A stretch of 64,000 nt of DNA from Areca catechu. Taxonomy: Eukaryota > Streptophyta > Magnoliopsida > Arecales > Arecaceae. The stretch lies in NCBI GenBank assembly GCA_021397845.1, contig CM038053.1, forward strand, positions 147,520,041-147,584,040, in the 5' to 3' direction. The position numbers were made by a program, and so were the translations under genes. Each line of letters begins with the position of its first letter. Position 1 is the stretch's first letter. This document shows, piece after piece, positions 22,273 to 34,890 of this stretch. The notes under the pieces were generated by a model, which did no database searches, was not told where the DNA came from, and was given only the letters and a program-made list of their open reading frames with translations.

Positions 22273-22882
22273 GGCTAACTTACATAAGAGATTTAAAGAG
22301 TTTAACGAAGGAGACTTCGTCATGATCAGATTATGACCTGAGCGGTTTCCAGTCGGAACCATGAAGAAACTACATGCCCATAGTGTTGGACCGTATAGGA
22401 TTATAAAGAAGATTGGACCTAATGCTTATATGCTAGACTTACCATCTGAGTTAGGTATTAGTCTGACCTTCAATATATCTGATCTAGTCGAGTTTAAGGA
22501 ACCAATGGTGATACTTAGTGAGCCATTTGAGCCTGATCCCACCTTTGAGAGTGACCCTATCCCAGAATGTCCACCAGCTAAATTACTAGAGATGAGAGAA
22601 AAGATTGAGCAGATTATGGATGATAATATCATAACTACTAGAAATAAGAACTACCAAAGATATCCGGTTTGTTGGCAAGGGAGACCTGAGTCTGAGGATT
22701 CTTGGATCACTAGAGAGGATCTTCAAAAGTTGAACCCTGACTTGCTAGAACATTACCAGAGCCGAATTGACCCATACTCGACGGGGTCGAGTTCCTCCCA
22801 TCCCAGGAGAATTGGTGAGGACACAAGAGCTAGGAAGAGGAAGCAAACATTTTCCAATTCAATTTGGATCACTAATGAGTAA
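22273..22882 (+). CDS. Chromo-1 integrase C-terminus + chromodomain
   Basis: The open stretch from 22361 gives 173 aa; homology extends upstream to 22273 through one stop at 22335. It shows GPYRIIKKIGPNAYMLDLP, LTFNISDLVEF, then a chromodomain with YPVCWQGRPESEDSWITRED (about residues 100-125) and LLEHYQS. The terminal ~23 codons lie inside the LTR and end SIWITNE. Of the three chromodomain copies it is the least damaged. It is presumably a targeting module; no catalytic core is attached. Confidence 0.85.
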
Positions 22883-22998
22883 GTCCATGTGTTCTTCATA
22901 AAGAACACTCAAGTCCCAGTTATTTTGAGTTGTAATTAGGTCAAATTGAGTTGTAATTTGATCAAATTAAGTATAATTTGGTCAATTAGGGTTGTTAG

Positions 22999-24862
22999 TG
23001 ATGAGAACACCAAGACCAAGCTTCAAGAATCCATTTGGATCACAGAACAAGGAGAATAGGATCTGCATTGTCAAGCCGACCCGAGACCGCCGAGCCAACT
23101 CAAGACAGTCAAACTGAATCCCAGGTGTCAGGAAATTTCAAAATTTATTTTACTTCAATTTTTGTAATTAAAAAAATATATTAAAAAGAAAAATTCCATG
23201 GAATATTTGGAAGTCGTGGCTGTAACAAACTTTGCAGCCACGTTCTTGATTAGTTAAGATCCTGTAACTAATCCTTGGATTAGTTAACACTAAAACCAAT
23301 TTTAGATGATTCTGGAAATCCGTTCAACGCCTATATATGAGGGCTCGATCTTTGTACAGAGCATGATGAATTGTAATGAAAATTTCCACTTCTTCGATTG
23401 AGTCTTGTTCTTGCCTTCGTTGCCGACCGCAACGTCGAGGGGTGAGAGGCCCCATCCGAAGCCTTCGTCATGATTGCGACATCCAAAGTTGAAAGGCCTC
23501 ATCTATCTCCATCGTTCCACCACTGCCTTCCTTCCACGATGACGCCGTCTTCGCCAAAGTGCCTCCCCATCTACCTCCATCGATCTCCATCATCGCTGCT
23601 TCATCTTCCCACGTCCGATCTCCTTCGTCTCACTGTAAAACAACTCCCCTGCTCCAAGTTCCACCATCTTTTGCAAAGGTCCATCGTCTTCCCCAAAGCT
23701 CACTGTTACCCCCACCACCGAGAAGAAGCTGCTGCACCCGTCGCCTGAGATGCCAAGCTTCCCTTTCCAGCCCACTCCTTCCTCCGGCCTTCCAGATACC
23801 AAGCCCACCCTCCTATGGTCCTCCCATCACTGGCCTACCCTCTTCTGGTCTTCCCGACACCTGACCATCAGCCTTCGGTTTCCCATCGTTCGAACCCCCT
23901 CTCTGGTCTTTCCATCACCGGCTCTCCCTCCTCCGGCCCCTCCCGTCACCAGATCTCCCTCTCCCAATCCTCCCGATCACCAACGGTGCCTCCTCTGGTC
24001 TTTATGAAGCCAGATCCCCTCTCCTCCATCTTCCATCATCGGACCTCCCTCCTCTGTCCTCCCATCGCCAGGCATCCCTCCTCCGGTCCGCCGTGATGCC
24101 ATCAATAGCCCCTACTTCCCTCCATGGAGTGCTTGCCCGTACTAGGCGCATCTTCCCTCCCCCCTGCTCCTCGGGTCTCAGTGACCGTGCCAGACGTCCT
24201 CCTGGCCGATCTCCACTGTAGCCCGACCTCTCCATTGCCATCGTCTTCTCCGAGCCACCACTCCATCGAGAGCCGCCCAGATACCTTGTTCCATGAAGCG
24301 GCCAAAGGAACTCGTCGACCAGATATTGAAGAAGATCGGAATAGCTATTCCAGCTATTTCGGCTATTCCACATATATCCCAGATTTATTCCAGATTGGAA
24401 TAAACTCTGTTTACTTTAATTTGGGTTGTATTTTGTTTTTGGCTTTGCTTGTCTCGCTTAGATTAATTCGGGGTCAATTGTTTCAGGTCCTTTCCGGTAT
24501 CAAAACTTGAAGGGATCCAAGCCATCAACCTGCGCTCCTGATGCCTGTAGTTGGACGACTGACCATTGATCATCCATGCCACATCTTCCAAGGATAAGTG
24601 AACTCATCACACTGGAAATAGTCATTACTGTCGTAGGGTTTATTTTTTCCTTCCTTGCTTTAGATCTGAAATTTTGAAATATGTGCATGTCCTTGATCAG
24701 GGGTTTCTCAATCTCTGAGTCCTGGTTCTTTGTTATTTTATTGAGTCTAACATGAGGGAATGCATGATTTGAAACCCGCCATATTTGAATCTATGTTTAT
24801 TATAAGCATCGATATTCATACGGATTCTTAGGGTAATTTTATCAGAGCATAGTTCCTCATCA
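22999..24862 (+). repeat. Chromo-2 5' LTR
   Basis: It starts TGATGAGAACACC and ends CCTCATCA. It holds a TATA box (23331), the U5 motif (23432), a pyrimidine-rich block (23500-24290) of degenerate ~35-bp CCTCCTCCGGTCTTCCC units, and a TTTATTCCA/TGGAATAAA dyad at 24384-24404. Short ORFs in the pyrimidine-rich block look like low-complexity noise. Confidence 0.85.
23331..23340 (+). promoter_or_regulatory. TATA box of Chromo-2 5' LTR
   Basis: CTATATATGA, about 100 bp before the U5 motif; the matching site in the 3' LTR is TTATATATG at 38487. Confidence 0.55.
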
Positions 24863-24866
24863 TTTC

Positions 24867-24879
24867 TGGTATCAGAGCA
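24867..24879 (+). other. Primer binding site, initiator-Met tRNA type
   Basis: TGGTATCAGAGCA, four bases after the LTR end. Confidence 0.85.
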
Positions 24880-25571
24880 CATTTAGGACATGCATTTTGT
24901 TTAGCCTACTCACTGTTTTTCTATAGCATTTTGTTAGTTAAAACCCTGTTCATATTAGTTCTTTGCATAGTTAGTTCTATCGCGTTTCTTTATTTTAGTT
25001 GTTTTATTGCAAGCATACAAAAAAAAAAAAGAGAAATATATATATATATATATATCTGTGTTTCATTTCTATTTTCTTAGTTTGCATTAAGATCATGGAG
25101 TGTGCATTTCATATCTTGCATTAAGCTACTTAAGGATGGCAATATCATAATATAAGGGAAGGACTTCATTACCTTTCCTTAGCCCAAAACAACCACCCTG
25201 CATTCCAGACCCAAGCCTCTAATTAAAACCCAATAGAAACATACTTTTGCTCTAGAGAGCTTAAGGACACCAACTGGTCGAGTCAAGACTAAGTGTCTAT
25301 TCATAGCGTCAGCCCATTCCGTGTGTGCTGCTGCTCTTGGTGTCTAGGCTTGGTGATTCAGGGCTAGTGAGTTGGTCCGCCTACCTGGCCAATCCCAGAT
25401 TGGTGTCTAAGGTTGCCGTTCAGGGACCTACACTCCCCTACACCTACCTGGCCAAGAACAGAGTTACTACAGACTGGTTTGTCACCTTGACTTAGGCAAC
25501 TGGTTGAGATTCTAGGTCTAGTAAGCCGTAGACGATTTTGCCTGCTTGAATCATATTAGCTCGAGTCATCC
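24880..25571 (+). other. Chromo-2 leader
   Basis: Non-coding. It holds an A-run and a TA microsatellite (about 25020-25055), the CCTTAGCCCAAAACAACC block (25178) and the four-module paired structure described separately. Confidence 0.6.
25333..25458 (+). ncRNA. Paired-motif leader structure (candidate RNA element)
   Basis: Modules are TCTTGGTGTCTAGG (25335), CCTACCTGGCCAAT (25380), ATTGGTGTCTAAGG (25399) and CTACCTGGCCAAGA (25444). Modules 2/3 pair as CCAAT/ATTGG plus ACCT/AGGT. Modules 1/4 pair as TCTTGG/CCAAGA. The paired bases differ from those in Chromo-0 but pairing is kept. Confidence 0.5.
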
Positions 25572-27084
25572 ATGGACAACCTGCAAGAAGCCCTGTTAAA
25601 AACCATGTCAGAACACTTTGTCCAAATGTTTGCTCAATTGTCTACCCAATTGACCAGGTTAAACCAATGTGAGGCACCACTTGATTCCATGGAGAGAACC
25701 CCTAGGCCACCATTTGAGCATAAACCTGAGACTCCATTTTCTCCGATGACCAAACCAGAGGAAAGACCCATTTGGCACACCGAACCTTATGCTCCCACTT
25801 TTAATGGAAGGCTAGACCCTGAAGTATATATCGATTGGGAAGAACAATTGGATCAGTATTTTGAGCATACTAGCATATCGGAATTAGGACAGGTTAGGTT
25901 GGCCAAAACCAAGTTCACCCAACATGCTAGGTCACATTAGTATGTTATTGAGCGTGAATGTTATCACAAAGGATAGGAAATAAGTACTTGGAGAGACATG
26001 AGAAGTAAGTTGAGAGATAAGTATCTAGGAAGATTCTATGAACAAAGACTTTTAGATCAATGGTACCGACTGAGATAGGAAGATAGGCCAGTATCTGAGT
26101 ATATCAAGGAATTCCAGGAGTTTGTCAAGAGATGTAACACCACTGAATCTAAGTCTAAGACCATAGCTAGGTTTCGAGATGGTCTATGTAGGGATATCCA
26201 GTGAGGACTTCTCCATTGGAGGAATTATAGCCTGGAAGAAGCCTATGACACTGCTAGGGAATTTGAGTCATATCAAAGAAAATTCATGAACTACCAAGTT
26301 AAGCCTAGAAGGGTTAGTACCTTTGAACCAAAACCCAACCCTAGACAACTTCCCTTAGACCAACCAACTTCTACTGTCCCATTAGTTCTATTGAATGATA
26401 GGAACAAGAGCCCTGAAGTACAAATTGAGTGCACTAATATTCAAGACTTAAGGTATCTCCAGATTGAAGAGCTAGGGAAGGAAGAGGACAGGTCTGAGCC
26501 CATCGAGAAAATGTATAAGGCTAATGTGAGTTTATTAGATGAGTATGAAAGAGAAGATTTAAACTCTAGTACCGTACCTGAGGAAGTCCATGTAGAAGAT
26601 AAGATTGTTGAACTTAGTCCGGAAACACCAGAGCAACAACAAATTAGTGAGGACTGGTTCTCGTAAATCAATGCCCTTAGGAAGAACCCACTTTTTTAGC
26701 CTCAATCCAAGACCTAATTCAGCCCCCTTGTAAAGAGCTCATTCCTGCTGATGACCTTTTTCTGGAACCAACTAAGCCTTCCTTGCATGAAAAATCTACA
26801 CTTACTTTGACCAAATTCTCCATTCATCAATTTGACCTTATGACACCCATGGCTCAATATTCTAATCTTAAGGTCTCTGTAAGTCACCAAGATCTGTTCC
26901 CTAAGCCCAATAAATTGTCACAAAGTTTCGATTTCCTGTCACACCCTAAGGTTTCCAATGCTTCCCAAACTTACAAACTATACTATGTTGAGATTTTTCG
27001 ATTGCACCAATTCTTTGAGTATATTAGGTTTGCGACCTACTTTTGGAAGACCATATGGAATTTGTTAGATATGAAAGGAAACTA
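25572..27084 (+). pseudogene. gag: Chromo-2 gag + acidic region + start of conserved block
   Basis: The ORF opens MDNLQEALLKTMSEHFVQMF. A real Ty3 capsid core follows: YAPTFNGRLDPEVYIDWEEQ, STWRDMRSKLRDKYLGRF, FVKRCNT and ARFRDGLCRDIQ, with stops at 25938, 25974, 26079 and 26204. An acidic segment (26290-26660) leads to the conserved unknown block, read here as YVEIFRLHQFF and TYFWKTIWNLLD. That block is cut at 27084 by copia-2 and resumes at 37231. No zinc knuckle, protease or RT is seen. Confidence 0.75.
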
Positions 27085-29401
27085 TGCAGGTGGTTTGACA
27101 AGATCCTACACTAGGCATGCAAACATCTGCAGGAGAAAAATGGATTTTAAAATATTGTTTAAAATTTGTGCAGCGGAAATCTGCTCCGCCACGAACTAAT
27201 CTAAATCTAGTTGCATTTAGGCATGTATGGTCATATAAAATATTTGTAAAATATTAAACAATTAAGTCTATCCATGCATGATTAAAAAATTAATTTTCCA
27301 TACCTTTATTCCACCTGGAATAACACTAGAATAAACCTGGAATAGACTGGAATAACTGGAATAAAGTTATTCCAGTCGTCTTCCTCCATGGAACTCTATT
27401 TTTGGCTTGCAAAACATCATCGGAACACCTCCTTCCGGACCTCTGTTTGCTCCCAAATTCAAGCAGTAGCAACTTGGACAAGTGCTCTTCAATCTCCAAT
27501 TAAAATCTGCAATAAATTGTTAGCCAAATAATTATAAAAAATCACCAAATTTTGCTGCCAGATTTCTGCAACATAACAGGGCAATAGACTTTGGCCTTCG
27601 TTTTGGAGCAGTTGGAGCATTCCCGGCTCGTGTGGTTTGCTCCTAGGAGTAGAAGGGTACTCCCTCTAGAGGGGAGACATGCGTGGGGCTCACGGATCCT
27701 TCTCCACGCGTGGTGCTAGCCGCTGGAAGAAAGCTTCATGGTCAGAGAAATTTCTGCAACAGGGCAGAACTTTGAGCACTTGAAACAAGGGATTTAAAGC
27801 CTTGTTTCTCTCCCTCACATGGCTCCTAAACCCAGTCCTAAAGCTCTCCACTTAAGCCTCTCAAAGAAGAAGAACACCCAGAATTTTTGTTGCTTTCTCT
27901 TGGTTCCCACACGGTGGATTAACTAATCTCTCTTTGAAACAGGGCTACTGTTGGTGTTTAAATAGGACAGCAGGGAGAGGGAAATGGAGAGGCAGGGAAG
28001 GCCAAGAGGCAGCTACCATTAACCAATTAACCAGCAATTAACAGGGATTAAAGCCAGCGGTGGAGGGAGAAGAAGCGACGCCAGCATTTTGGACGAGGGA
28101 GAGGAGTTTTGGTCATTTAGGCTTTCACGGATGTTTGGCCTTCTTGACGCTTGGAATTTCTTTCCAGCAAAATCACCGTGTAAATGGTCAAGGAAAGGAA
28201 CACCGGTTCAATTAACCGGTCCAAGCAAAATATGGTTCAAACCGTTGGTTCAATCCAATTGAACCGGTCCGAGCCAAATAAAATTGGTTCAATTGGTTCA
28301 CAACCAATTGGAGGCCGAAACGAACTCCGAATCAGTTTAAAACTGATTCAGAGAAATCCTGGCACAGTGCTGGTCAACCTGGAACAATTTTCGGTTGACA
28401 CAGACAAGGGCAAGATGGGAAAAGAGTGCTCAAAAATACTGTGACCATAAAATCGAGACGATTTCCAATCGTAATCGGTATCCAGATCAGAGAGTTATCC
28501 TCTGTGGCGTGTGACCTCATAGGTTCGAATATAAATGGTAGCACTAGAACAATTCTAGTACCAGCATAGGAAACCATCTAGCAATGTGTCCCGACATCCG
28601 GATAGGTCGAAGATGCGGGAGCAAACTATCGAACCTCTGGCATATGGTTACCGTATAATTCATCCCTTTGACCTCTAATGCTCAGGACGACTGAGATTGG
28701 GCTGCCAACCCATTTAAAAGAGTCAGTCCACTACATGTCTCAACCTCGCAAGCCCGGTGACTCTTCACTAGGACTATCCCAGCCGAGGATTTGCTAAATT
28801 GAGATACTGCGAGACATTCAATCCAAACTGTTTGGACAGGTCAATTCCATCTTGGTCCATCACTGCTCCACAAGTACTTGCCTGTACCCAGAAACCTTCC
28901 GTCACCGGATTAAAAATCCGGGTAGTCCGGCACCAAAGCACAGGGAGTTGCTTGCAAGCTACCGTGATGACCTCAGGTCGGAGGGACACATATACCCATA
29001 TCCAATCATGAGTATCCCTTTGGCAGAAAGGGGCTGCACGGAGTCACATTCAATGAGATACCACTTATCCCACTTGTAGATCACATCAGTGTTACCACAC
29101 TCATTTGGTCAAGAGGACAACCAAACGATGTGAACTACAATAACTTATACTTGATATATTGCCGTCCAGTACAATATATCCTTTGGTTGTGAACAGGGTT
29201 TAAGGACCACTCGATACATCCTCTCTGTATCGAAATCAGTGTAGTCCTAAGGACTTCATCACATGGAAAGAGTTCATTTCAGGGAAATACAATATGTGAT
29301 GAGCTGCCAAAAATATATTTTATTAATTCAAAGAAAGAGTATAATATTTAGCTCAACCGCCTACAACCCAGGCGATTGGCTTTGGGACACAATTCCCGAC
29401 A
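27085..29401 (-). repeat. copia-2 3' LTR
   Basis: It closely matches 34891-37230 and the solo LTR at 12875-15106. It carries a GGAATA cluster (27303-27375) ending in the dyad CTGGAATAAAGTTATTCCAG (27356-27375), and a minus-strand CCTATTTAAAC box near 27960. The 86-aa and shorter ORFs inside are not supported as genes. Confidence 0.9.
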
Positions 29402-29419
29402 ACTCCCACTTGTACTAAA

Positions 29420-31261
29420 GCCAATCAAAAGAGTATCTAATACCCATTTCCCATTTACAATAGTCGAACTCTTTTATTTCGAGGGCTTTAGTGAAGGGGT
29501 CGGCCAAATTTTCCTTTCCATCGATCTTCAGAAGATTGATGTCGCCTCATTCCACGATCTCTCGTACGAGGTGGTAGCGCCGCAGAATGAGCTTGGTGCG
29601 GTGATGAGCTTTAGGCTCCTTAGCTTGAGCAATGGCTCCAATGCTGTCACAGTACACCGGAATAGGACCATCTAGGGAAGGTGCCACCCCTAGCTCTCCA
29701 AGGAACTTCTGCAACCACACAGCTTCCTTTGCTGCATCTGATGCTGCAATGTATTCTGCTTCGCATATCGAGTCTGCAACAGTTGCCTGCTTGGAACTTT
29801 TCCAGCAGATTGCTCCTCCATTCAGGGTAAATACAAACCCTGACACACTCTTGCTATCATCTCTATCCGATTGGAAACTGGAGTCAGAGTATCCCATAAG
29901 TTTCAAGTCAGGTTCTCCATAAATCAGCCATTGATCTTTAGTATTTCTTAAATACTTAAGGATGGACTTAACCACCTTCCAATGCGCCTCACCTGGGTCA
30001 GACTGGTATCTGCTCACTACTCCTAGTGAGTATGCCACGTCTGGTCTAGTACAAGTCATAGCATACATGATAGAGCCTACTGCAGAAGCATAAGGTACTC
30101 TACTCATGCGCTCTCTTTCCTCAGGAGTTGTCGCATAATCCTTCTTGGAAAGAGTAATTCCAGAACCTATCGGGAGATAGCCTTTCTTGGAATTTTCCAT
30201 GCTGAACCGTTTCAACACAGTGTCAATGTATGTAGACTGGGACAGTCCCAAAAGCTTCTTAGATCTATCTCTATGGATTTTCATACCTAGTATGTAAGAA
30301 GCTTCACCCAAGTCCTTCATGGAGAACTGAGATGATAACCAGACCTTTATTCCTTGTAATGCTGCGACATCATTCCCGATTAAGAGAATGTCGTCAACAT
30401 ACAGTACTAGGAATACAATCACAGAACCATTAACCCATTTATAGATGCATGGTTCTTCTCCGTTCTAACGAAGCCATACGATTTGATACACCTATCAAAC
30501 CGTAAGTTCCAACTTCGAGACGCTTGCTTGAGTCCATAGATGGACCTCTGCAACTTGCATACTTTTGATTCATCTGTGGATGTGAACCCTTCAGGCTGTA
30601 TCATATACACCTCTTCTTCCAGCTCCCCATTTAGGAAAGCGGTTCGGACATCCATCTGCCAGATCTCGTAATCAAAATATGCTGCCAAAGCAAGCATGAT
30701 CCGAATGGACTTGAGCATTGCCACAGGGGAGAAAGTCTCGTCATAATCGATACCATATCGCTGACGATACCCCTTGGCAACCAGACGGGCTTTATAGGTC
30801 TCTACCTTCCCATCTGCGCCCCTTTTCCTCTTGAAGATCCATTTACACCCGATGGGTTTTATTCCTTCAGGCGGATCAACCAATGTCCAAACATTGTTGA
30901 TTTCCATGGACTCCATTTCGGATCGCATGGCTCCAAGCCATGCCTCAGAGTCAGATCTTTGAAGTGCATCCATATAGGTGATCAGATCCTCATTGTTCTC
31001 ATCGAGCTCAATGGGATCGCCATCCCGGACCAAGAAATTGCAGTATCTGTCCAGCTGACGCGGTATTCTACCGAATCTCCTAATGGGTTCTGGGTGTGAT
31101 TCAATCACAACCGGTTCTACGATGTCCTGAGAGTGTGTAGATTTTTCTATTGGCTGAACTTCATCAAGTTCAATCTTAGAAGCTATAGTTCCTTCTCCAA
31201 GGAACTCCTTTTCCAAAAAGATAGCTCTAAGAGCAACGAACACCTTTTGTTCATTCTCCAA
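29420..31261 (-). pseudogene. copia-2 reverse transcriptase and RNase H
   Basis: From 31261 downward: ITYMDALQRSDSEAWLGAMR, NNVWTLVDPPEGIKPIGCKW, YKARLVAKGYRQRYGIDYDE and TFSPVAMLKSIRIMLA, then DVRTAFLNGELEEEVYMIQP. A frameshift near 30455 precedes the catalytic VLYVDDILLIG (about 30385). RNase H shows VAYSLGVVSRYQSDPGEAHW, GYSDSSFQSDRDDSKSVSG, AEYIAASDAAKEAVW and, after a stop near 29545, ENLADPFTKAL. The order and motifs are those of Ty1/copia. Confidence 0.9.
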
Positions 31262-32002
31262 GTAGAAGAAATACCCTTTGGTTTCCTTAGGATAACCAAT
31301 GAATAAACACTGGTCAGACCTAGGACCATGTTTGTCTGAGTCTAAACGCTTTACGTAAGCCGGACAACCCTAGACCCGAAGGTATGAGATTGAGGGTTTA
31401 CGTCCATTCCACATCTTATATGGAGTAGAGACAACAGACTTACTTAGAACATTATTTAATAAGTAACAGGCTGTTTGAAGCGCATATCCCCAAAAGGATA
31501 GTGGCAGAGTTGCAAAGCCCATCATGGATCGAACCATGTCCAACAAGGTTCGATTCCTCCTTTCGGACACACCATTCAACTGTGGTGTTCCTGGAGTAGT
31601 CCACTGAGAGAGAATTCCATTCTCCTCAAGATATGTCAAAAGAGAACCAGATAAGTATTCACCACCTCGATCAGATCGAAGGGTTTTAATATTTTTTCTA
31701 GTTTGCTTTTCTACTTTATTTTGTTATCGTTTGAACATTTCAAACGATTCAGACTTATGTCTCATTAAAAAGACATAACCGAATCTTGAAAAGTCGTCTG
31801 TAAAAGTAATGAAATATTTGTATCCTTCTCTGGCACTAACTGACATCGGTCCACATACTTCAGTATGTATTAGACTTAGAAGTTCTGTAGCTCGTTCACC
31901 CTTTCCAGTAAAAGGTGACTTGGTCATTTTACCAAGTAAACAGGATTCACAAGTGGGCAGTGATTCAGAATCACTGACCTCGAGAAGTCCATCTCCTCGC
32001 AT
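31262..32002 (-). pseudogene. copia-2 integrase
   Basis: It reads SLPTCESCLLGKMTKSPFTG (second half of the zinc finger), then HTEVCGPMSVSAREGYKYFI, TFTDDFSRFGYVFLM, LRSDRGGEYLSG and LNGVSERRNRTLLDM. These cover the catalytic D, D and E positions. Single stops at about 31724 and 31368 break an otherwise continuous frame. It would insert cDNA into the genome if intact. Confidence 0.88.
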
Positions 32003-32007
32003 CTTGT

Positions 32008-32496
32008 TTATCCTATTTGGTTAATATGACCTAGCCTACAGTGCCAAAGATACAAATCATTGACATTATCTAACCTTGGGTGTTTGCTAAAAGTGTACAT
32101 TACACTAATAGGCCTTGATAGTATGTATATGCCATTATTTAATCTAGCTTTCATTATAACAGAGTTATTCAAAATAACATTGCAAAAATCTCCTTTTATT
32201 GATAGTTCAAAACCACAATTGGCCAAAAGGCCTACAGAGATTATGCTCATAATGAAACTAGGACAATAGTGACAGTCGACTAGTTCAACAGTACAAGACT
32301 CAAAGACAAGATGCAGGACTCCGATCGCCAGTACTGGAACACGATTTCCATTCCCGACGCTCAGAAACTGTTCTCCATCTTCAAATCTTCTACTAACTTG
32401 AAGTCCCTGTAACGAATTACAAACATGAATTGGACTACCAGTATCCAATACCCAGTTAACAATATCAACAATTGAGTAATTACAAGGTTTTATCAT
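32008..32496 (-). pseudogene. copia-2 protease and pre-integrase region
   Basis: NWVLDTGSPIHVCNSLQGLQ carries the D-T-G protease site. The frame then runs to LYLWHCRLGHIN, the start of the integrase zinc finger. One stop at about 32008 separates it from integrase. Confidence 0.85.
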
Positions 32497-33377
32497 ATAA
32501 ATACCTTGTTCAGCAGACTTCTGCTTCCTCGGCCTGTTCGGATCAAGGGACGCAATATAAAGAGGACAGTTCCTCTTCCAGTGTCCCTTCTTCTTACACT
32601 AGAAACACTCTGCAGAAGATTGATCAGCCTTATACTTCCTGGTCTGACTAGGGCCAGGAGCATTCTACACCTTCTTTCCCTTTTATTTGTTTTCTTCTTT
32701 CCTTTCTTAAAGGGACGACGACCTCTACTTCCTCCCGCTAAATTCACCACCCCCTTATTTAGTTAGTGGTCTTTCTCGAAAGTCTGCAGTAACCCCAAAA
32801 GACCATGGCAGTTGACTGCAGGCTTGTTCATTCTATAATGATCGAGAAAATCAAGATAGGAAGAGGGAAGAGAATTCAGGATTGCATCCTTGCCAAGCTG
32901 CTCATGTAAGGGGCATCCGAGTTTGCCCAACTTTTCAATCAGCTCGATCATGTACAATACATGATTAGTGACTGAACCGCCATTCGGCATCTTGGAGTTG
33001 TAGATGGCACAAGACACTTTGTACCGTTCTACATCATCCGGGGTGCCAAAGGATTCCTTTAACTTTTGAAGGATTTCATCAAGTTGGGCCTCCTCGAATT
33101 TGCGACTGAACTCGTCGTTCATCACCGCTAACATAATGCATCGGACAGTAGTCCGATCAGAGACCCACTTCAGATAAGCATCTCTGACCGCACTCCGTGC
33201 ATTAGTGGGAGGGATTTTAGGTGCCGGATCCGCTATTACATAGAGGATCCATTCATGTTCTAGAATGATTCTCAATCTTCGATACCAACTATCGAAGTTG
33301 TGACCCTTTAACTTCTCGTTATCGAGAAATGACCGGAGCGATAAATTTGAAGACATCTGAAAAGAAAATAAGACCAA
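32497..33377 (-). pseudogene. gag: copia-2 gag with zinc knuckle
   Basis: The open N-terminal part (32763-33377, 204 aa) begins SSNLSLRSFLDNEKLKGHNF after a short upstream extension. It has the copia gag pattern FDSWYRRLRIIL, WVSDRTTVRCIMLAVMNDEF and LNSLPSSYLDFLDHYR. After stops near 32760 and a frameshift, a zinc-knuckle segment (CKKKGHWKRNCPLY) is visible around 32555-32600. Only part of the knuckle cysteines are in one frame. Confidence 0.85.
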
Positions 33378-34860
33378 ATAAGTTTATGAATTAATAACTT
33401 AACCAAAAGACTTGGACTTTAGTCTAAAGGTTTCTCCCACTAATTTTTCAGATTGGTAGCCTCTAACTCCAATCCATGAAAATACTTTTTCAAGTGGGTA
33501 CTGAAATCCAATAGGCCTCGCATGAGCCCGACTATGGCCAGCTCACCCATACGAGACTAAAGGTAGGTTCGTAAACCAATTGTTTCCCTAAATAATTTTT
33601 AGTATTTTATTTTGCCCCAGAGAGCACCCTAATCGGCCTAGGGGCCTCCTATTGCGGGTCTCTGGTTAGGTCCAACCATTAAACTGACAAATCCAATGCT
33701 TCCAGCTAACTAAAGACCAAGCCCGACTATGGTCGGCCCACATGGCCTCGTTAAGGAGGTTGCACTGAACCATCATCGATCAGATAGAAATTCCAGTCAC
33801 CGGATGTACACCCATTCTATCGAACTGCCGATGCACACCAAGCTAGTAGACACATTTCTATCCAACTTAATGGGAGGCTAAGACACTATCAACTCCTTGA
33901 CTTAGTCTTTTTAAGGACCTAATAATTTTAGAGGATTTTTTTTTTTTTAGTTGTGATAGAAGAAAAAGACAAGGACATGGATCATCCTCCCACTGAATCA
34001 ATCAGATTCCAGGAGGGTTGAAATAAATCAACAAATGATCCACGGGCACCTATAGATCAGTCGACCGATCAACCTGGGTGACATGGGTTAACTCGAGTCA
34101 TTGAGCTTTTCCAATCAGTTCTGGTCGACTCGACTAGCCAGGTAGGTGAGATCATAGGTGAGTATCAGTCATTAACTATCTTTCCTAGACACCAACCAAG
34201 TTGGCCAGGAAAGAGGTAGCCTCATACAGCCATGATCATAATGCCAAACCTACCTCGACACCAATCGGTTTATCAGACTCGATCAGACTAGCCTAAAGAC
34301 TCGGGCATCCACTGAGCCACTAATTGGATCCATTTTAGATGAACGGATCAACTAATCTAACTTTTAGATAGTTCTAAAGAAGGGCCTTAAACAACTTGTG
34401 TTTAATCTTCTTGTTATCCGGTTCAACTAAATTTAGGTCTAACCCAGTTAAGGACCCAACTAGTCAGCTAACCCAATTTAACCCAAAATGGCTTATGCAA
34501 ATTTGATTAGATTTCATAAACCTAAAATTTTTTTTAATAAGCTAAACACTTAATTAAAATAATTTTTAATTAAGTCTTTATGTAAAACAATTTTTACATA
34601 CCAAATCATGCATCAAAATATTTTACAAATATTTTATAAACATGCCTAAAAAATGTATCACCAATTGAAACAATTTTTAATTTTTAATATTATTTAAGGA
34701 TCCTTCTGAAGAGGCCAACACAAACAATCCGCATCGTATCAAAGACACACGGTCATGGTGAAGGTCTCAACTAGGTTCCAAAAAGAAAACATGATACATT
34801 TTTAAGATTAAACAATTTTTAATCTATAAACATGCATACTAGATTATATTACAAATGTAA
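33378..34860 (-). other. copia-2 leader (non-coding)
   Basis: A 1.48-kb leader between gag and primer site, homologous to the copia-3 leader (43723-45540). It has a T-run near 33945. No ORF is supported. The paired-motif structure lies at 34131-34268. Confidence 0.65.
34131..34268 (-). ncRNA. Paired-motif leader structure in a copia element
   Basis: On the minus strand the modules are GATTGGTGTCGAGGTAGG, CTTTCCTGGCCAA, TTGGTTGGTGTCTAGGAAAG and CCTACCTGGCTAGTC. Modules 2/3 pair as CTTTCCT/AGGAAAG plus CCAA/TTGG. Modules 1/4 pair as AGGTAGG/CCTACCT plus GATTGG/CTAGTC with wobbles. The layout equals that of the Chromo leaders, although this is a Ty1/copia element. Confidence 0.5.
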
Positions 34861-34876
34861 CCTGGCTCTGATACCG
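34861..34876 (-). other. copia-2 primer binding site
   Basis: On the minus strand: CGGTATCAGAGCCAGG, an initiator-Met tRNA type site with one change at the start. Confidence 0.85.
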
Positions 34877-34890
34877 CTGAAAGTAAACTA

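Noticed and set aside
23470..24373. Pro/Ser-rich ORFs in the Chromo-2 5' LTR (and 38648-39368 in the 3' LTR)
   Set aside because: The pyrimidine-rich block opens many frames on both strands; the two LTR copies do not preserve the same protein.
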